Part shown: positions 34,146 to 43,188 of the stretch, in pieces | How the letters are laid out: each line of letters begins with the position of its first letter | How positions within the stretch are numbered: position 1 is the stretch's first letter | Position numbers and translations under genes: made by a program | Assembly (NCBI GenBank): GCA_963714405.1 | Contig: CAVQOH010000002.1 | Span: 868,001-932,000, forward strand | Length of the DNA: 64,000 bases | Direction of reading: 5' to 3' | Source of the DNA: JAZGGS01 sp963714405 | GTDB lineage: Bacteria > Bacteroidota > Ignavibacteria > Ignavibacteriales > Ignavibacteriaceae | Notes under the pieces: model-generated | What the model was told of the DNA's origin: nothing | The model's input: only the letters and a program-made list of their open reading frames with translations | Database searches by the model: none

Positions 34146-35429
34146 ATGAAAAAAGATTCTGTGGCACTTCGTATTATATTTATTGCTGGAATAATTATTC
34201 TACTTCTCATCCCCCTCTTAATGATACAATCTTTAATTATAGACAGACAACAATACCGGTTTGTAGCCATTCAAGAAATAAGCAAAAGCTGGGCTGGAGC
34301 ACAAACCATTGCGGGACCAATAATTACAGTAACTACAAAAAGGGAAAAAGAAGATAAAGAAGGGAACAAGTATTTTGTAACAAGAAGCTATCATTACTTG
34401 CCGGAAAACTTGAAGATTGATGTTGATGTTACTCCCGAAAAAAGATACAGAGGCATTTATGAAGTGATGCTCTATAAATCTAAAATAAAATTGAGCGGCA
34501 ATTTTAATCTTAAGAAATTATTTGAGCAGTTTGCTGATAAAAAAATAGAGGAATCATACATTTCGTTTAACATTAGTGATTTAAGAGGGATACAAAAAGA
34601 TGTTAAACTAAAATTAAATGGCGATAGTTATAATTTAATATCAGGAATAAAAAATAAAATATTTAAAAGTGGCTTTTATTCTGATTTTGAATTGAACAAA
34701 GATAATATTTTACAAAATTTTGATATCGAACTGGAGTTAAACGGAATGGAAAATCTGGATTTCATTCCTTTGGGGAAATTTACGGAAGTTAATGTAAGTT
34801 CCCCCTGGAGCAATCCAGGTTTTGCAGGAGCATTTCTTCCAGTAACACGCAAAGTCGCCGAAGATGGTTTTACGGCACATTGGAAGATAAATCATTTTAA
34901 CAGGTCTTATCCACAGGAATGGGAGGGCAAAACTTATGATGCATTTCCAAGCGCATTTGGAGTTAAGCTTTTAGTTCCTGTTGATGAATACCAGAAAACT
35001 ATGCGCACATCTAAATATGGAATGATGATAGTTGTGCTTACATTTTTAAGCTTTTTTATGGTGGAGCTTTTCAGCAAAAAAGTAATTCACCCAATACAAT
35101 ACCTGCTAGTTGGATTGGCGCTGTTAATTTTTTATTCCATTCTTCTTGCAATTTCTGAATACATTCTTTTCCAGTATTCTTATTTAATATCCAGTTTGCT
35201 CATAATTGGACTCATTGGTTTTTATGTTAAAAGCATTTACAAAAGCAAACAGATTTCATCAATAATTACAGGAATGCTGCTTATGTTTTACGGGTTTATG
35301 TATGTAATTCTTCAATTGCAGGATTATTCCTTACTTCTCGGCACGATAGCGCTATTTATAATTCTTGCAGCAATAATGTTCTTTACAAGAAAAATAAACT
35401 GGTTTGAAATATTTGGTAGTAAACCCTAG
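34146..35429 (+). CDS. creD: CreD family inner-membrane protein
   Basis: The 427-aa protein has the CreD layout: one N-terminal membrane helix (residues 9-29), a long periplasmic domain with 'SKSWAGAQTIAGPIITV', 'YHYLPENLKIDVDVTPEKRYRGIYEVMLYKSKIKLSGNF' and 'WSNPGFAGAFLPVTRKV', then about five C-terminal helices (290-415). CreD is a membrane protein of unknown mechanism. In gamma-proteobacteria it belongs to the CreBC regulon and affects envelope integrity. No creBC partner is nearby. The length is slightly below the usual 450. Confidence 0.92.
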   Translation: MKKDSVALRIIFIAGIIILLLIPLLMIQSLIIDRQQYRFVAIQEISKSWAGAQTIAGPIITVTTKREKEDKEGNKYFVTRSYHYLPENLKIDVDVTPEKRYRGIYEVMLYKSKIKLSGNFNLKKLFEQFADKKIEESYISFNISDLRGIQKDVKLKLNGDSYNLISGIKNKIFKSGFYSDFELNKDNILQNFDIELELNGMENLDFIPLGKFTEVNVSSPWSNPGFAGAFLPVTRKVAEDGFTAHWKINHFNRSYPQEWEGKTYDAFPSAFGVKLLVPVDEYQKTMRTSKYGMMIVVLTFLSFFMVELFSKKVIHPIQYLLVGLALLIFYSILLAISEYILFQYSYLISSLLIIGLIGFYVKSIYKSKQISSIITGMLLMFYGFMYVILQLQDYSLLLGTIALFIILAAIMFFTRKINWFEIFGSKP

Positions 35430-35478
35430 TCCTATAAACCCAGCGGGACTATTGGCATAGATAATAATCTACATACTC

Positions 35479-35925
35479 TTAAACCTGTTTCTCACAAAGA
35501 GATTTAATATTCTCTAAAGCTTTTGGCCAGCCCGTATTAAACATTTCAGTGAAAGTTTCATCTGTAGTTATTTCAATATCCAGTTTTGTTTTCTTTCCGG
35601 ATTGGGTAAATCTGTATCTCTCAGTCGAACCAATCCATTTTTTGGACACTTCATCTTCATTATTTTCGTTCATATCTTTATCAACCATTGAAACATGCTT
35701 TGCAAGAATTTCATCGTATGGATTGAATATTTCCAAAACAGCTTTTGTGCCGCCTAAATTCGGATCAAAAAATAAAATAGTTTCACCCTGTTTCCACTCA
35801 CCAACAAATGTTGAACCTGATGAAAAAGCTTTTGTCCATTTTTGATAAGTATCCTTACCTATCATTATTTTCCAGACGTGTTCTTTCTTTGCATCTATCT
35901 CGATTGAGTAATTTAAATTTATCAT
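35479..35925 (-). CDS. SRPBCC / AHSA1-like protein
   Basis: The 148-aa protein starts 'LNYSIEIDAKKEHVWKIMIGKDTYQKWTKAFSSGSTFVGEWKQGETILF', the AHSA1 (activator of Hsp90 ATPase homologue) subfamily of SRPBCC folds. It ends with the long C-terminal helix 'FNTGWPKALENIKSLCEKQ'. Bacterial members are stand-alone ligand-binding proteins of unknown role. It lies four bases after the YCII gene on the same strand, so they form an operon. Confidence 0.88.
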   Translation of the reverse strand: MINLNYSIEIDAKKEHVWKIMIGKDTYQKWTKAFSSGSTFVGEWKQGETILFFDPNLGGTKAVLEIFNPYDEILAKHVSMVDKDMNENNEDEVSKKWIGSTERYRFTQSGKKTKLDIEITTDETFTEMFNTGWPKALENIKSLCEKQV

Positions 35926-35929
35926 AATT

Positions 35930-36250
35930 TTATTTCCGTGGCATCTGCATTAACTCAGAGACCTCAAGCGAACCGCCTATATCAAGAAAAGGACAGCTTT
36001 TTGCTATTGAAAGTGCTGCATCCATAGAATCTGCTTTAATAATTGTGAAGCCGGACATTTTTGTTATGCTTCCGTTAATTGCATTTCCATCCGGATTTAC
36101 AGTTTGCGTAGCTTTAAAAGGATTCATAGGGCTAACTGCATTATCACCCAATGAAGATATCCACTCCATATACGTAGCCATATGCTGTTTACCTTCTTCC
36201 GGGCTGGAAGGCTGATTACCACCCAATTAAGTTATAACGTATTGAGGCAT
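35930..36250 (-). pseudogene. YCII-related protein with an in-frame stop after codon 7
   Basis: From ATG 36250 the frame reads 'MPQYVIT', then TAA (36227-36229), then 'LGGNQPSSPEEGKQHMATYMEWISSLGDNAVSPMNP', which is the normal YCII/DGPF start with one codon changed to stop. The remaining 98 codons are intact ('FTIIKADSMDAALSIAKSCPFLDIGGSLEVSELMQM'). A TTG directly after the stop could in theory restart translation. YCII proteins are small ferredoxin-like folds with a His-Asp pair, of unclear substrate. It is likely a recent nonsense mutation or a base-call error. Confidence 0.75.
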
Positions 36251-36371
36251 TATATTTCCTATATTTTTATTGTATAGATTAGTTTAGCAATAAATATAGT
36301 GGTAGTGAAGAAACTACAAAAGGTCAAAGACTGAAAAATCTGTCAGGTTTAAAGATATCATTTATGATAAT

Positions 36372-36719
36372 TTATCGATACTCTGCGATCACTTCAATTG
36401 TGCCAACTATATTATCATTAAGTTTTTCAAGGTCTTCAGCTGGTATCCACCATTCGGTGTGTCCTTTTGTACCAACTGTATGCAACTCGTATTTAGAGAT
36501 AAAACTTTTTTTAACTTCAAATTTAGTTACATATCCAATCCCACTGAACTTTACATTCCATTGTTTAGCGATTTGTCTTGCATAATCCTCGTTTGTAACA
36601 GGATAAAAAATAGGTTGCCCTGGTAATCTTGGAGGCCACATTTTGTAGCCGCTTTCTGCCACCAATTTTAATTCTTCAGGACCAGTAGGTCGATACATAG
36701 TTATTGTTTTTTCAATCAT
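36372..36719 (-). CDS. Conserved protein often labelled 'ADP-ribosylation/crystallin J1'
   Basis: The 115-aa protein 'MYRPTGPEELKLVAESGYKMWPPRLPGQPIFYPVTNEDYARQIAKQWN...' with 'HTEWWIPAEDLEKLNDNIVG' is the short conserved family usually annotated as ADP-ribosylation/crystallin J1. It has no demonstrated activity. The full length is present. Its start overlaps the stop of the GNAT gene by 8 bases, so the two are translationally coupled; the second GNAT copy at 44.6 kb lacks this partner. Confidence 0.8.
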   Translation of the reverse strand: MIEKTITMYRPTGPEELKLVAESGYKMWPPRLPGQPIFYPVTNEDYARQIAKQWNVKFSGIGYVTKFEVKKSFISKYELHTVGTKGHTEWWIPAEDLEKLNDNIVGTIEVIAEYR

Positions 36720-37161
36720 CTCGTTTTCTCTTAAGTTTCAGCTTTTCATCGTTCCCCTTGGTTGCGCCGGTTGGTTCGTATCCCAGTTTGCGATAAAATC
36801 CATATGCGCGAATGGCAGGATCGGGATCTGACCATAACCAGATTTCATCGTGATCAAAGGACCACAACCAATCGTGAATTTTATGCATCAGTGCTTTGCC
36901 AATACCCTTCTTTTCGAATTCCGGATAACACGCAACCACAAGCACTTCTGCGGTTTTGCTGTCGGCCAATGCGAAACCAACAGGTTGCCCGGATATTTCG
37001 CAAACCCATCCATTGACGGAACCATCGAGCCACTCTGCAATGGACTCGGGCGTTACTCCAACTTCAGCAAGATCTGACATGCTGAAATGGTTTTCTTTGG
37101 TAGATACACGAATATCGAGTATGTCCTTAATATCAGATTTCTCTATCTCTCTAATAACCAT
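36712..37161 (-). CDS. GNAT family N-acetyltransferase, copy 1
   Basis: The 149-aa acetyltransferase fold has acceptor-side strands ('VIREIEKSDIKDILDIR', 'ISGQPVGFALADSKTAEVLVVACYPEFEKKGIGKALMHKIHDWLW') including the acetyl-CoA pyrophosphate loop (Q/R-x-x-G-x-G/A, here 'KKGIGKA'). The substrate is unknown. It is very similar in protein and DNA to copy 2 at 44599-45048, with near-identical stretches of more than 40 bases, so one is a duplicate of the other or both came in as related cassettes. Confidence 0.9.
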   Translation of the reverse strand: MVIREIEKSDIKDILDIRVSTKENHFSMSDLAEVGVTPESIAEWLDGSVNGWVCEISGQPVGFALADSKTAEVLVVACYPEFEKKGIGKALMHKIHDWLWSFDHDEIWLWSDPDPAIRAYGFYRKLGYEPTGATKGNDEKLKLKRKRDD

Positions 37162-37199
37162 CTTCTACAAAGTTAACCATTGCCAATACAACTATGTAA

Positions 37200-37296
37200 A
37201 TAACCTGACACCAACGTGGGTTTATATTCATCAACTATAGATAAAAGCTGATTGAATTTCTTCAACCGATTTTCCTTTAATTGATTTTGCTTTCAT
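37200..37296 (-). pseudogene. Relic of a gene start, probably FIST-domain protein
   Basis: From ATG 37296 the frame reads 'MKAKSIKGKSVEEIQSA'. After removal of one T it continues 'LSIVDEYKPTLV'. This matches my recollection of the start of FIST N-domain sensory proteins. Nothing of the rest of the gene is left before the GNAT gene. Two weaker copies of the same start occur at 38122-38169 and 39790-39816. Confidence 0.5.
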
Positions 37297-37310
37297 AATT
37301 GTTATCCTAT

Positions 37311-37370
37311 TGCTACTTTATTTCGGCCGTAAGTTTTTGGCGGATATTTCTAAATAATCTTAACATCGTG
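37311..37370 (-). pseudogene. 17-codon relic of a second DUF6090 gene
   Basis: Just after the DUF6090 stop, an ATG opens 'MLRLFRNIRQKLTAEIK' and then stops. The intact gene upstream starts 'MIRFFRNIRQKLAAENK'. A missing A in GAAAATAAAG accounts for the early stop. So a tandem paralogue once followed and has been cut to its first codons. Confidence 0.65.
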
Positions 37371-37372
37371 AT

Positions 37373-38122
37373 TTATTCTAATTCATTGTTTAAGATTTGA
37401 AGTAATTTGTGAGCTTCATTTTCAATCGTTGCTAATCTCCGTAGTGAGGAATTATTATACCAGTAATGTGCTGCGGCGTTTCTTTCCATCATTTCTTTGT
37501 TGGCAACCATATTCTTAATGGATTTTTTTTTGTTTTTGTCTACAAACAATTCCCGGGTAACAGGGTCAAATTCTAATGCAGAAGTTTTTTCGGTTAGTGC
37601 AATGTCGATTGACACCACCCAATTTTCGTTTCCTATGTCGAATTCTCTACTATTTTTTGCGTATGCATAATACTTGATGATGTCTTCCACTATTATATTA
37701 CCTTTTAAAATCGACATATTGCCAGTTTGTAAAAGATCGGTGTAAGTATTATCATTAACAATGAAGGTTCGTATAACCCATCCATCTTCGAAGTAATCTT
37801 CCAGTACCCGCATAGTTTTTAGTAAATCCGATTCAGTGTTTAAAATGTGTATGGCATTTTTAATTATCTCTTGGGCTTCCTCAGTCTGCTTTTTAATTAT
37901 TTGAATATTTAGAGTGTCTTGCTTTAAATCTGAAACTAACCGAGAAATATATACTGTGCTTAGTTCACTTTGTTTCCTTTCCTCATTCCAGTTATTAATC
38001 TGCAGGGCAATTAAAATACCAATAACAACAAGCAGAATTTCTCCAATGGCATATCGTAAATAAGCCATAACTTTATTTTCTGCTGCAAGTTTTTGTCTGA
38101 TATTTCTGAAAAATCTTATCAT
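37373..38122 (-). CDS. DUF6090 family membrane protein
   Basis: The 249-aa protein opens 'MIRFFRNIRQKLAAENKVMAYLRYAIGEILLVVIGILIALQINNWNEE', a cytoplasmic basic start and one membrane helix (about residues 27-44), the hallmark of this common Bacteroidota family. A long mostly helical extracytoplasmic domain follows. Function unknown. Its ATG overlaps the TGA of a 15-codon reading frame (MKAK...), so the start context is ATGA. A truncated tandem copy follows the stop. Confidence 0.85.
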   Translation of the reverse strand: MIRFFRNIRQKLAAENKVMAYLRYAIGEILLVVIGILIALQINNWNEERKQSELSTVYISRLVSDLKQDTLNIQIIKKQTEEAQEIIKNAIHILNTESDLLKTMRVLEDYFEDGWVIRTFIVNDNTYTDLLQTGNMSILKGNIIVEDIIKYYAYAKNSREFDIGNENWVVSIDIALTEKTSALEFDPVTRELFVDKNKKKSIKNMVANKEMMERNAAAHYWYNNSSLRRLATIENEAHKLLQILNNELE

Positions 38123-38169
38123 GGTTTAATTTCTTCTTGATAAATAATTTTAATTAATTTTGCTTTCAT
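38122..38169 (-). other. 15-codon ORF ending ATGA at the DUF6090 start (gene-start relic or leader)
   Basis: From ATG 38169 the frame reads 'MKAKLIKIIYQEEIKP' and its TGA overlaps the ATG of DUF6090. It shares MKAK-x-IK-x4-EEI with the relic at 37296. It could be a worn copy of the same gene start that now serves as a coupled leader. Confidence 0.4.
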
Positions 38170-38230
38170 TCTAAACCTAAATTATAAAGTTCTCTATAAA
38201 TCTATTAAGTAAACTCTCTTTCAGATAATT

Positions 38231-39664
38231 CTAATAATTGATAAAATGTGCAATGGCCAATATAGTCCCAGCTAGCAAAGTTAGGAGAAGAAAAAGAGGC
38301 AACATAAATTTGAACCACTTCTCATAAGGAACTCCGGCAACACCAATTGAAGCCATAAGAACACCACTTGTAGGGATTATACTATTCGAAATGCCATCAC
38401 CAAAAATAAAAGCTAAAACTGATGATTGGCGTGATATACCTATAAGGTCAGAGAGAGGAACAATTAAAGGCATCGTGACAAACGCCTGGCCGGAAGCAGA
38501 TGGAATAAAAAAATTAAAAACAGATTGGAATATGAAAATACCCTCTAGCGCCAGCACTTGATTAAAATTTCCAAGTAATGCAGCAGTCTGAAAAAGGATT
38601 GTATCAAGAATCTGTCCTTCAACCATCACAACCTGTACTCCTCTGGCAAAGCCAACTATTAGTGCTGGTACAATCATAACCTCCAATCCAGCAATAAAAG
38701 CTTTCATAGATTCATCCCCTGACATTCTTCCTAAAAGTATAGTTATTAATCCAACAGTGAAAAATCCGCCTGTCATCTCAATCAATCCCCATCCCATAGT
38801 TTGCACAGCAAATAAGATAGCAGCAAACAATGTAAAAGCTGTAACTGCAATCCAGATATGTTTATTCCGTAATTGTAAATTCTCATTAAATGATGTTTCA
38901 TTTTGTTCAATTGAATCATCAGACATGAGTGACTTGGAAGGGTTATTTTTTATTTTCTTTCCGTAATACAACAGGAATAACAATCCAACTACAGAAAATA
39001 TTACAAATGTTATGATTCTTAGACCAATACCACTCCCTAAAGGTAACTCAGCAACGGACTGCGCTATTTGCATATTAAATGGATTAGTTATTGCTGTTGT
39101 CCAGCCAATACCTGTACCAACAATTAATATTGCGACACCAAAAACTCTATCATATCCTAGTTGTTTAGAGATTATGATTAATACAGGTATTAGAGGAATG
39201 AATTCAGTTCCCATTCCAAGAAAAGTTGCTGCAAAGGCAAACACAAAAAACAGCATACTCACAAGCAGAATAGGTGACTTGCTGAATTTCCTGAGTAACA
39301 GAGAAATAAAGACATCTATTGTTCCAGTTTGCTTAATAATATTTACTACAGCACCAATAATGAACACGAAGAAAATAAGTGCAGCAGCTTGGTTTAATCC
39401 TTTAGGAATAGCAGTGAAAACACCTAAAAGGCTTACCGGTGAAGAATAGCCTTCTTTTTGATCTCCAAGAAGTATCCCTTTTACAGAATAATGTTTAGGG
39501 ATCTCTTTATAACTACCAGGAAGAACAACCGTTTGTTCAACAGTCCCTTTCTTCTTGGTTACCCGTTCATAAGATCCTGAGGGAATGATATAAGTTAGAA
39601 TACTACAAAAAAGTATTATGGCCGAGATAAAAATAAACACATGAGGAATTTTAAAATTTTTCAA
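38231..39664 (-). CDS. YfcC family (ArcD/DcuC-like) inner-membrane transporter
   Basis: The 477-aa protein has about 12 membrane helices and family motifs 'IPHVFIFISAIILFCSILTYIIPSGSYER' and 'SPVSLLGVFTAIPKGLNQAAALIFFVFIIGAV'. It also has 'TSGVLMASIGVAGVPYEKWFKF' near the end, plus the 'GMGTEFIPLIPVLI' and 'FIPSASGQAFVTMPLIVPLSDLIG' re-entrant segments. YfcC proteins belong to the DcuC/ArcD group; substrates are amino acids, peptides or dicarboxylates and cannot be told here. It is the only large intact gene of the accessory region. Confidence 0.92.
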   Translation of the reverse strand: MKNFKIPHVFIFISAIILFCSILTYIIPSGSYERVTKKKGTVEQTVVLPGSYKEIPKHYSVKGILLGDQKEGYSSPVSLLGVFTAIPKGLNQAAALIFFVFIIGAVVNIIKQTGTIDVFISLLLRKFSKSPILLVSMLFFVFAFAATFLGMGTEFIPLIPVLIIISKQLGYDRVFGVAILIVGTGIGWTTAITNPFNMQIAQSVAELPLGSGIGLRIITFVIFSVVGLLFLLYYGKKIKNNPSKSLMSDDSIEQNETSFNENLQLRNKHIWIAVTAFTLFAAILFAVQTMGWGLIEMTGGFFTVGLITILLGRMSGDESMKAFIAGLEVMIVPALIVGFARGVQVVMVEGQILDTILFQTAALLGNFNQVLALEGIFIFQSVFNFFIPSASGQAFVTMPLIVPLSDLIGISRQSSVLAFIFGDGISNSIIPTSGVLMASIGVAGVPYEKWFKFMLPLFLLLTLLAGTILAIAHFINY

Positions 39665-39974
39665 TATTTGTACTTTCTGTAATTGTTATCATTTAATTAA
39701 GAATTCAACGATAATAGAAAATTGTTTTTTCTATAAACGCGTGATCTTAATTCGTAATTATAATTGATAAGGATATCAATTTGTAAATAATTTTCCTTAT
39801 TTGATTTTGCTTTCGTACTGCAATGATTCCTACTGGTTCGTTAAAGGGAAATTAGGATTACTGATTAGGGGATGAATTTACTTTTTAAATTAAATAATTC
39901 AAATCTTTGTTAACTGTGTTCATTATTGAGGTGGGTTAGTAAGCTAACCAGGTATGGTGATTATTCTATTTTAT
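39665..39974 (-). other. 310-bp gap with a third MKAK-like start relic
   Basis: At 39790-39816 the minus strand reads ACGAAAGCAAAATCAAATAA and a following GGAAAA. It is close to the ATGAAAGCAAAATCAATTAA of the 37296 relic but has ACG in place of ATG. Otherwise the gap is AT-rich without a supported gene. Confidence 0.4.
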
Positions 39975-41054
39975 TTACTCTCTTCCCTTTATCTTTTTTA
40001 CATCTTTCATTGTTGTATTAACATACTTACCAAACTTTTTATCCTTCTTTCTCTTTTCAACGTAGGACATTTCGTTGTACAACGACTCTTTATAAATTTT
40101 AATATAGTTGTTATATCTCTCTTCGGAAATCTCTCCGCTTTCCAACTGCTTCCAGAACTGCGCAGCCTGCCTCAACAGTATGAGTGCAATCTTTGTATTT
40201 GCACTGATCTGCAAGTTCATCAATTTCATTGAAGGTATCACCGAGACCGGACTCATTTGAGATTACTCCAAGCTCACGCATTCCCGGATTATCAATTATT
40301 ATCGCTCCGTTTTCTAAAATAATAAGTTCACGGCGTGTGGTGGTGTGTTTTCCCCTTCCGTCTTTTTCTCTTATCGGCTGGGTTTTGTAAAGTTCCTGGT
40401 GAATTAAATTATTCAGCAAGGTTGTTTTGCCAACTCCGGATGAACCAAGCAGACAGTAAGTTTTAAATGGAGTAAAAGAAAGTTTTAATATTTTCTATGT
40501 CGCTTTGCGCTGTTGTTGCTGAAAGCCGTAATACTGATATCAGGCAAAATTTTACGGATATCATTTTTTTTCTTTTCAATTTCATCTGCGCTGATGAGAT
40601 CGCTTTTACTTAAGAATATTGCCGGAGTTATTTTGCCTTCGTTTATCATTACAAGATATCGTTCAAGTCTTCTTAAATTAAAATTGGAATCGAGCGACTG
40701 CATAATGATGGCTGTATCTATATTCGCAGCGATAAGCTGAAACTCAACTTTTTTACCGGATGCTTTTCGTTTTAGTAATGTTTTGCGCGGAAGGATGTCG
40801 TGAATAATTGCAAGCTCGTCATCATCAAAGAGCTGTGCATAAACCCAATCGCCGACAGCAGGCAGATCAAGCGAGTCCTCCGAATTAAATAAAAACTTTC
40901 CCGTTAGTTCTGCATAAATATCTTTTATACCGTTGGAGACAACAAAGCTGTTTTTGTTTACGCTTATTACTCTTACGATGCTGAAATCCGTTTTAGATAA
41001 ATCAACTTTATCTTGAAACCAATTGTTGAAGCCGAGGTTTTTAAGGTTGTTCAT
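39975..41054 (-). pseudogene. rsgA: Ribosome small-subunit GTPase RsgA, interrupted by three frameshifts
   Basis: Three minus-strand frames together make one full RsgA of about 355 aa. They give an OB domain ('VRVISVNKNSFVVSNGIKDIYAELTGKF' and 'VGDWVYAQ'), the permuted GTPase domain (G4 'FLSKSDL', G1 'CLLGSSGVGKTTLLNNL', switch 'TTTRRELIILENG', G3 'DNPGMRE') and the zinc domain ('DQCKYKDCTHTVEAGCAV', then 'GEISEERYNNY'). The frame changes at about 40520-40528, at the TTTT run 40483-40486, and at about 40142. Each is repaired by removing one base. RsgA helps mature the 30S subunit. Three independent insertions suggest a dead copy or poor local sequence; another intact rsgA may exist elsewhere. 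Confidence 0.85.
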
Positions 41055-41060
41055 ACTTTA

Positions 41061-42128
41061 TTAATTCAACATATTAACAATTTTTATCATCGTTTGAAAC
41101 GCAATATTAGGTTTTGCTTGCTGATTTATGGTTCCGGTAATATAAAGTTTCTTTTCAGGAACGTAAAAAGCTACTGAACCAGTAGAGCCACAATGACCGA
41201 TCATTTCGGGTGCGGGTTTAAATGGCGATAAAATTCGAGGAATAGAAAACTTTTGTATGCCAATACCATACTCAAAGGGAAAGAAAATTTTATTCCACTT
41301 CTCCAATTCGTTCAGTCTTTTCTTAGGGAAAAAATAACCATTAAAAAATGCTTTAAGAAAAATCATCTGGTCCTTTGCAGTAGAAATAATATCATTTTGT
41401 GTTGAAGAAAGAAAAAGCGGGACGTGAACTTCTTTTGCTTTATATCGTATTGGAATAAAATTTTCTCTTGTCGAATCCTTGTATACATAACTTCTGGTCA
41501 TATTCACTTCTTTAAATAAATTTTCAAGAACAATACTTACGGGATATCCTGTAATTTTTTCTATTATTAAACTCAGAATCTGATGGTTTGTATCAGCATA
41601 TTTAGCTTTTCCTTTTTTACCCGGGGGAAAATGTGTCTTCATTTTTTTTACTTCCTGAATCACTTTTTCAATTGGCCATGATTGATCAATCCCCAGTTCA
41701 AGATCATCCATTGCTTTTTTACCATTAACCTGCTTATCTATCAAATAGCAAGGTAATCCGGAAGTAAGGGATAGCAAATGAGTAATAGAAAGGTCGTTGG
41801 AATAATCCTTCCCCTTATAAATATGCAGGTTATGGACCTCTTCTTTTGACAAGTATTTTGAGATTTTATCGTGTAGTTCTAATTTCTCTTCTGTATATAA
41901 TTTGAGAATAATTGCAGAAACAAAAAACTTATTTATACTGGCGATATAATATTGGCTCTCTTCTTCAATGTTTCCGGCGGCACTTATTAAATCAATACTT
42001 TTATCATCGTTTGATACGTAAAAGACAGACCCGCATATATATTTTTTTTTAATAACATTTCTTACCAGCCTGTCTAAAACCGATTGACTCAGTTCATCTC
42101 TCATTTCTATACTGCCTATACTCTTCAC
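41061..42128 (-). CDS. Serine hydrolase of the beta-lactamase/class C penicillin-binding family
   Basis: The 355-aa protein has the SxxK nucleophile motif in 'YIASINKFFVSAIILKLY' (Ser-Ile-Asn-Lys). It has the following Tyr-x-Asn type element in the 'YADTNHQILSLII' region, and 'GHCGSTGSVAFYVPEKKLY' as the HxG/KTG-like third motif. No signal peptide is apparent, so it may be a cytoplasmic esterase-type member rather than an antibiotic-resistance enzyme. It ends 6 bases before the rsgA start. Confidence 0.85.
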   Translation of the reverse strand: MKSIGSIEMRDELSQSVLDRLVRNVIKKKYICGSVFYVSNDDKSIDLISAAGNIEEESQYYIASINKFFVSAIILKLYTEEKLELHDKISKYLSKEEVHNLHIYKGKDYSNDLSITHLLSLTSGLPCYLIDKQVNGKKAMDDLELGIDQSWPIEKVIQEVKKMKTHFPPGKKGKAKYADTNHQILSLIIEKITGYPVSIVLENLFKEVNMTRSYVYKDSTRENFIPIRYKAKEVHVPLFLSSTQNDIISTAKDQMIFLKAFFNGYFFPKKRLNELEKWNKIFFPFEYGIGIQKFSIPRILSPFKPAPEMIGHCGSTGSVAFYVPEKKLYITGTINQQAKPNIAFQTMIKIVNMLN

Positions 42129-42192
42129 AAGTAAAATGGTACATTAGTGTTGCGTATAAATATTAACCGATGGATGATAATTCTTTCAAGGT

Positions 42193-43149
42193 TTAGTTCT
42201 TATGTTCTACAGTAATAACAACATTCCCTTTTTTATGTCCTTTTTCCACATACCTGTGTGCTTCTACAATTTGTTCCAGCGGATACACTCTATCTATGAC
42301 AGCTTTTAATTTTCCTGCTTCTACAAGCTCTTTAAGAAAATCAAAGTCTTTGATACTTATACTCTTGTCGTGTGTTCCTGTTGTTATATAAACACCTTTT
42401 TCAGCAAGCAGCTTTTTACCTTTTGAAGATGGGAGCTTGTATACTGTATCATAAACAATGTCATAGTCTTTTCCGTATTTAGATAGGTCTTCCTTAGTAT
42501 AATCAATTATATTATCTACACCAAGAGATTTAACCATTTCTATATTACCGGAACTGCACACTCCGGTAACTTCCACGCCAAAGTACTTTGCAAGCTGTAC
42601 TGCGTAAGTGCCAACACTCCCGGAAGATCCGTAAACCATAACTTTTTTTCTGTCCGCCGGGGCGGAACTACTGCTAATCTTACCTTTTCTCAGATCCATA
42701 AGTGCAGTTATACCTCCTGTAGTAACACCGGCAGCAGCTTCCTTATAAGTCATATTTTCCGGTTTAAGAAGCACTATACCGTTTTTTATCTTATCTGACT
42801 TTTCAGCCATACATCTGTATTCAGCATAAGCCCCGAAAGTAAACCCGGTTGTTCCAAATACTTTATCACCCACTTTAAATCGTTTTACATCTTTTCCTAC
42901 TGATTCAATTTTCCCGGCTAACTCCATTCCGAGTATTGGTCTCTTTGGTTTTATCAATCCGAGATAAAACCGGAAAGGAATTTTATAAAGAAAAGGAACA
43001 TCAAATTTTCTAACTCTCACATCTCCAATATGACAGGTAGTTGCATAAATTTTTATCAATATTTCATTGTTTTTAGGTATTGGTTTTTCTACTTCTTTGA
43101 GTTGAAGAACTTCCGGCGGACCATATTTTGTACATACAACTGCTTTCAT
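42193..43149 (-). CDS. Medium-chain dehydrogenase/reductase, quinone-oxidoreductase type
   Basis: The 318-aa protein starts 'MKAVVCTKYGPPEVLQLKEVEKPIPKNNEILIKIYAT' and has a GroES-like domain followed by a Rossmann domain with 'VMVYGSSGSVGTYAVQLAKYFG' binding NADPH. The zinc-ligand Cys/His residues of alcohol dehydrogenases are absent from the structural loop, so it is the zinc-free quinone oxidoreductase/NAD(P)-dependent reductase type. Substrate unknown. Confidence 0.9.
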   Translation of the reverse strand: MKAVVCTKYGPPEVLQLKEVEKPIPKNNEILIKIYATTCHIGDVRVRKFDVPFLYKIPFRFYLGLIKPKRPILGMELAGKIESVGKDVKRFKVGDKVFGTTGFTFGAYAEYRCMAEKSDKIKNGIVLLKPENMTYKEAAAGVTTGGITALMDLRKGKISSSSAPADRKKVMVYGSSGSVGTYAVQLAKYFGVEVTGVCSSGNIEMVKSLGVDNIIDYTKEDLSKYGKDYDIVYDTVYKLPSSKGKKLLAEKGVYITTGTHDKSISIKDFDFLKELVEAGKLKAVIDRVYPLEQIVEAHRYVEKGHKKGNVVITVEHKN

Positions 43150-43188
43150 AAAGGATTTATCAATTTTATTTTAATTAGTAATATTTAT

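Noticed and set aside
34908..34920. TTATCCACA, a DnaA-box-like sequence
   Set aside because: It is a single copy inside the creD coding sequence, with no cluster of boxes or AT-rich unwinding region around it.
37286..37310. GGATAACAATT, resembling half of the lac operator
   Set aside because: It lies in AT-rich relic sequence with no LacI-type gene or sugar operon nearby; a chance match.
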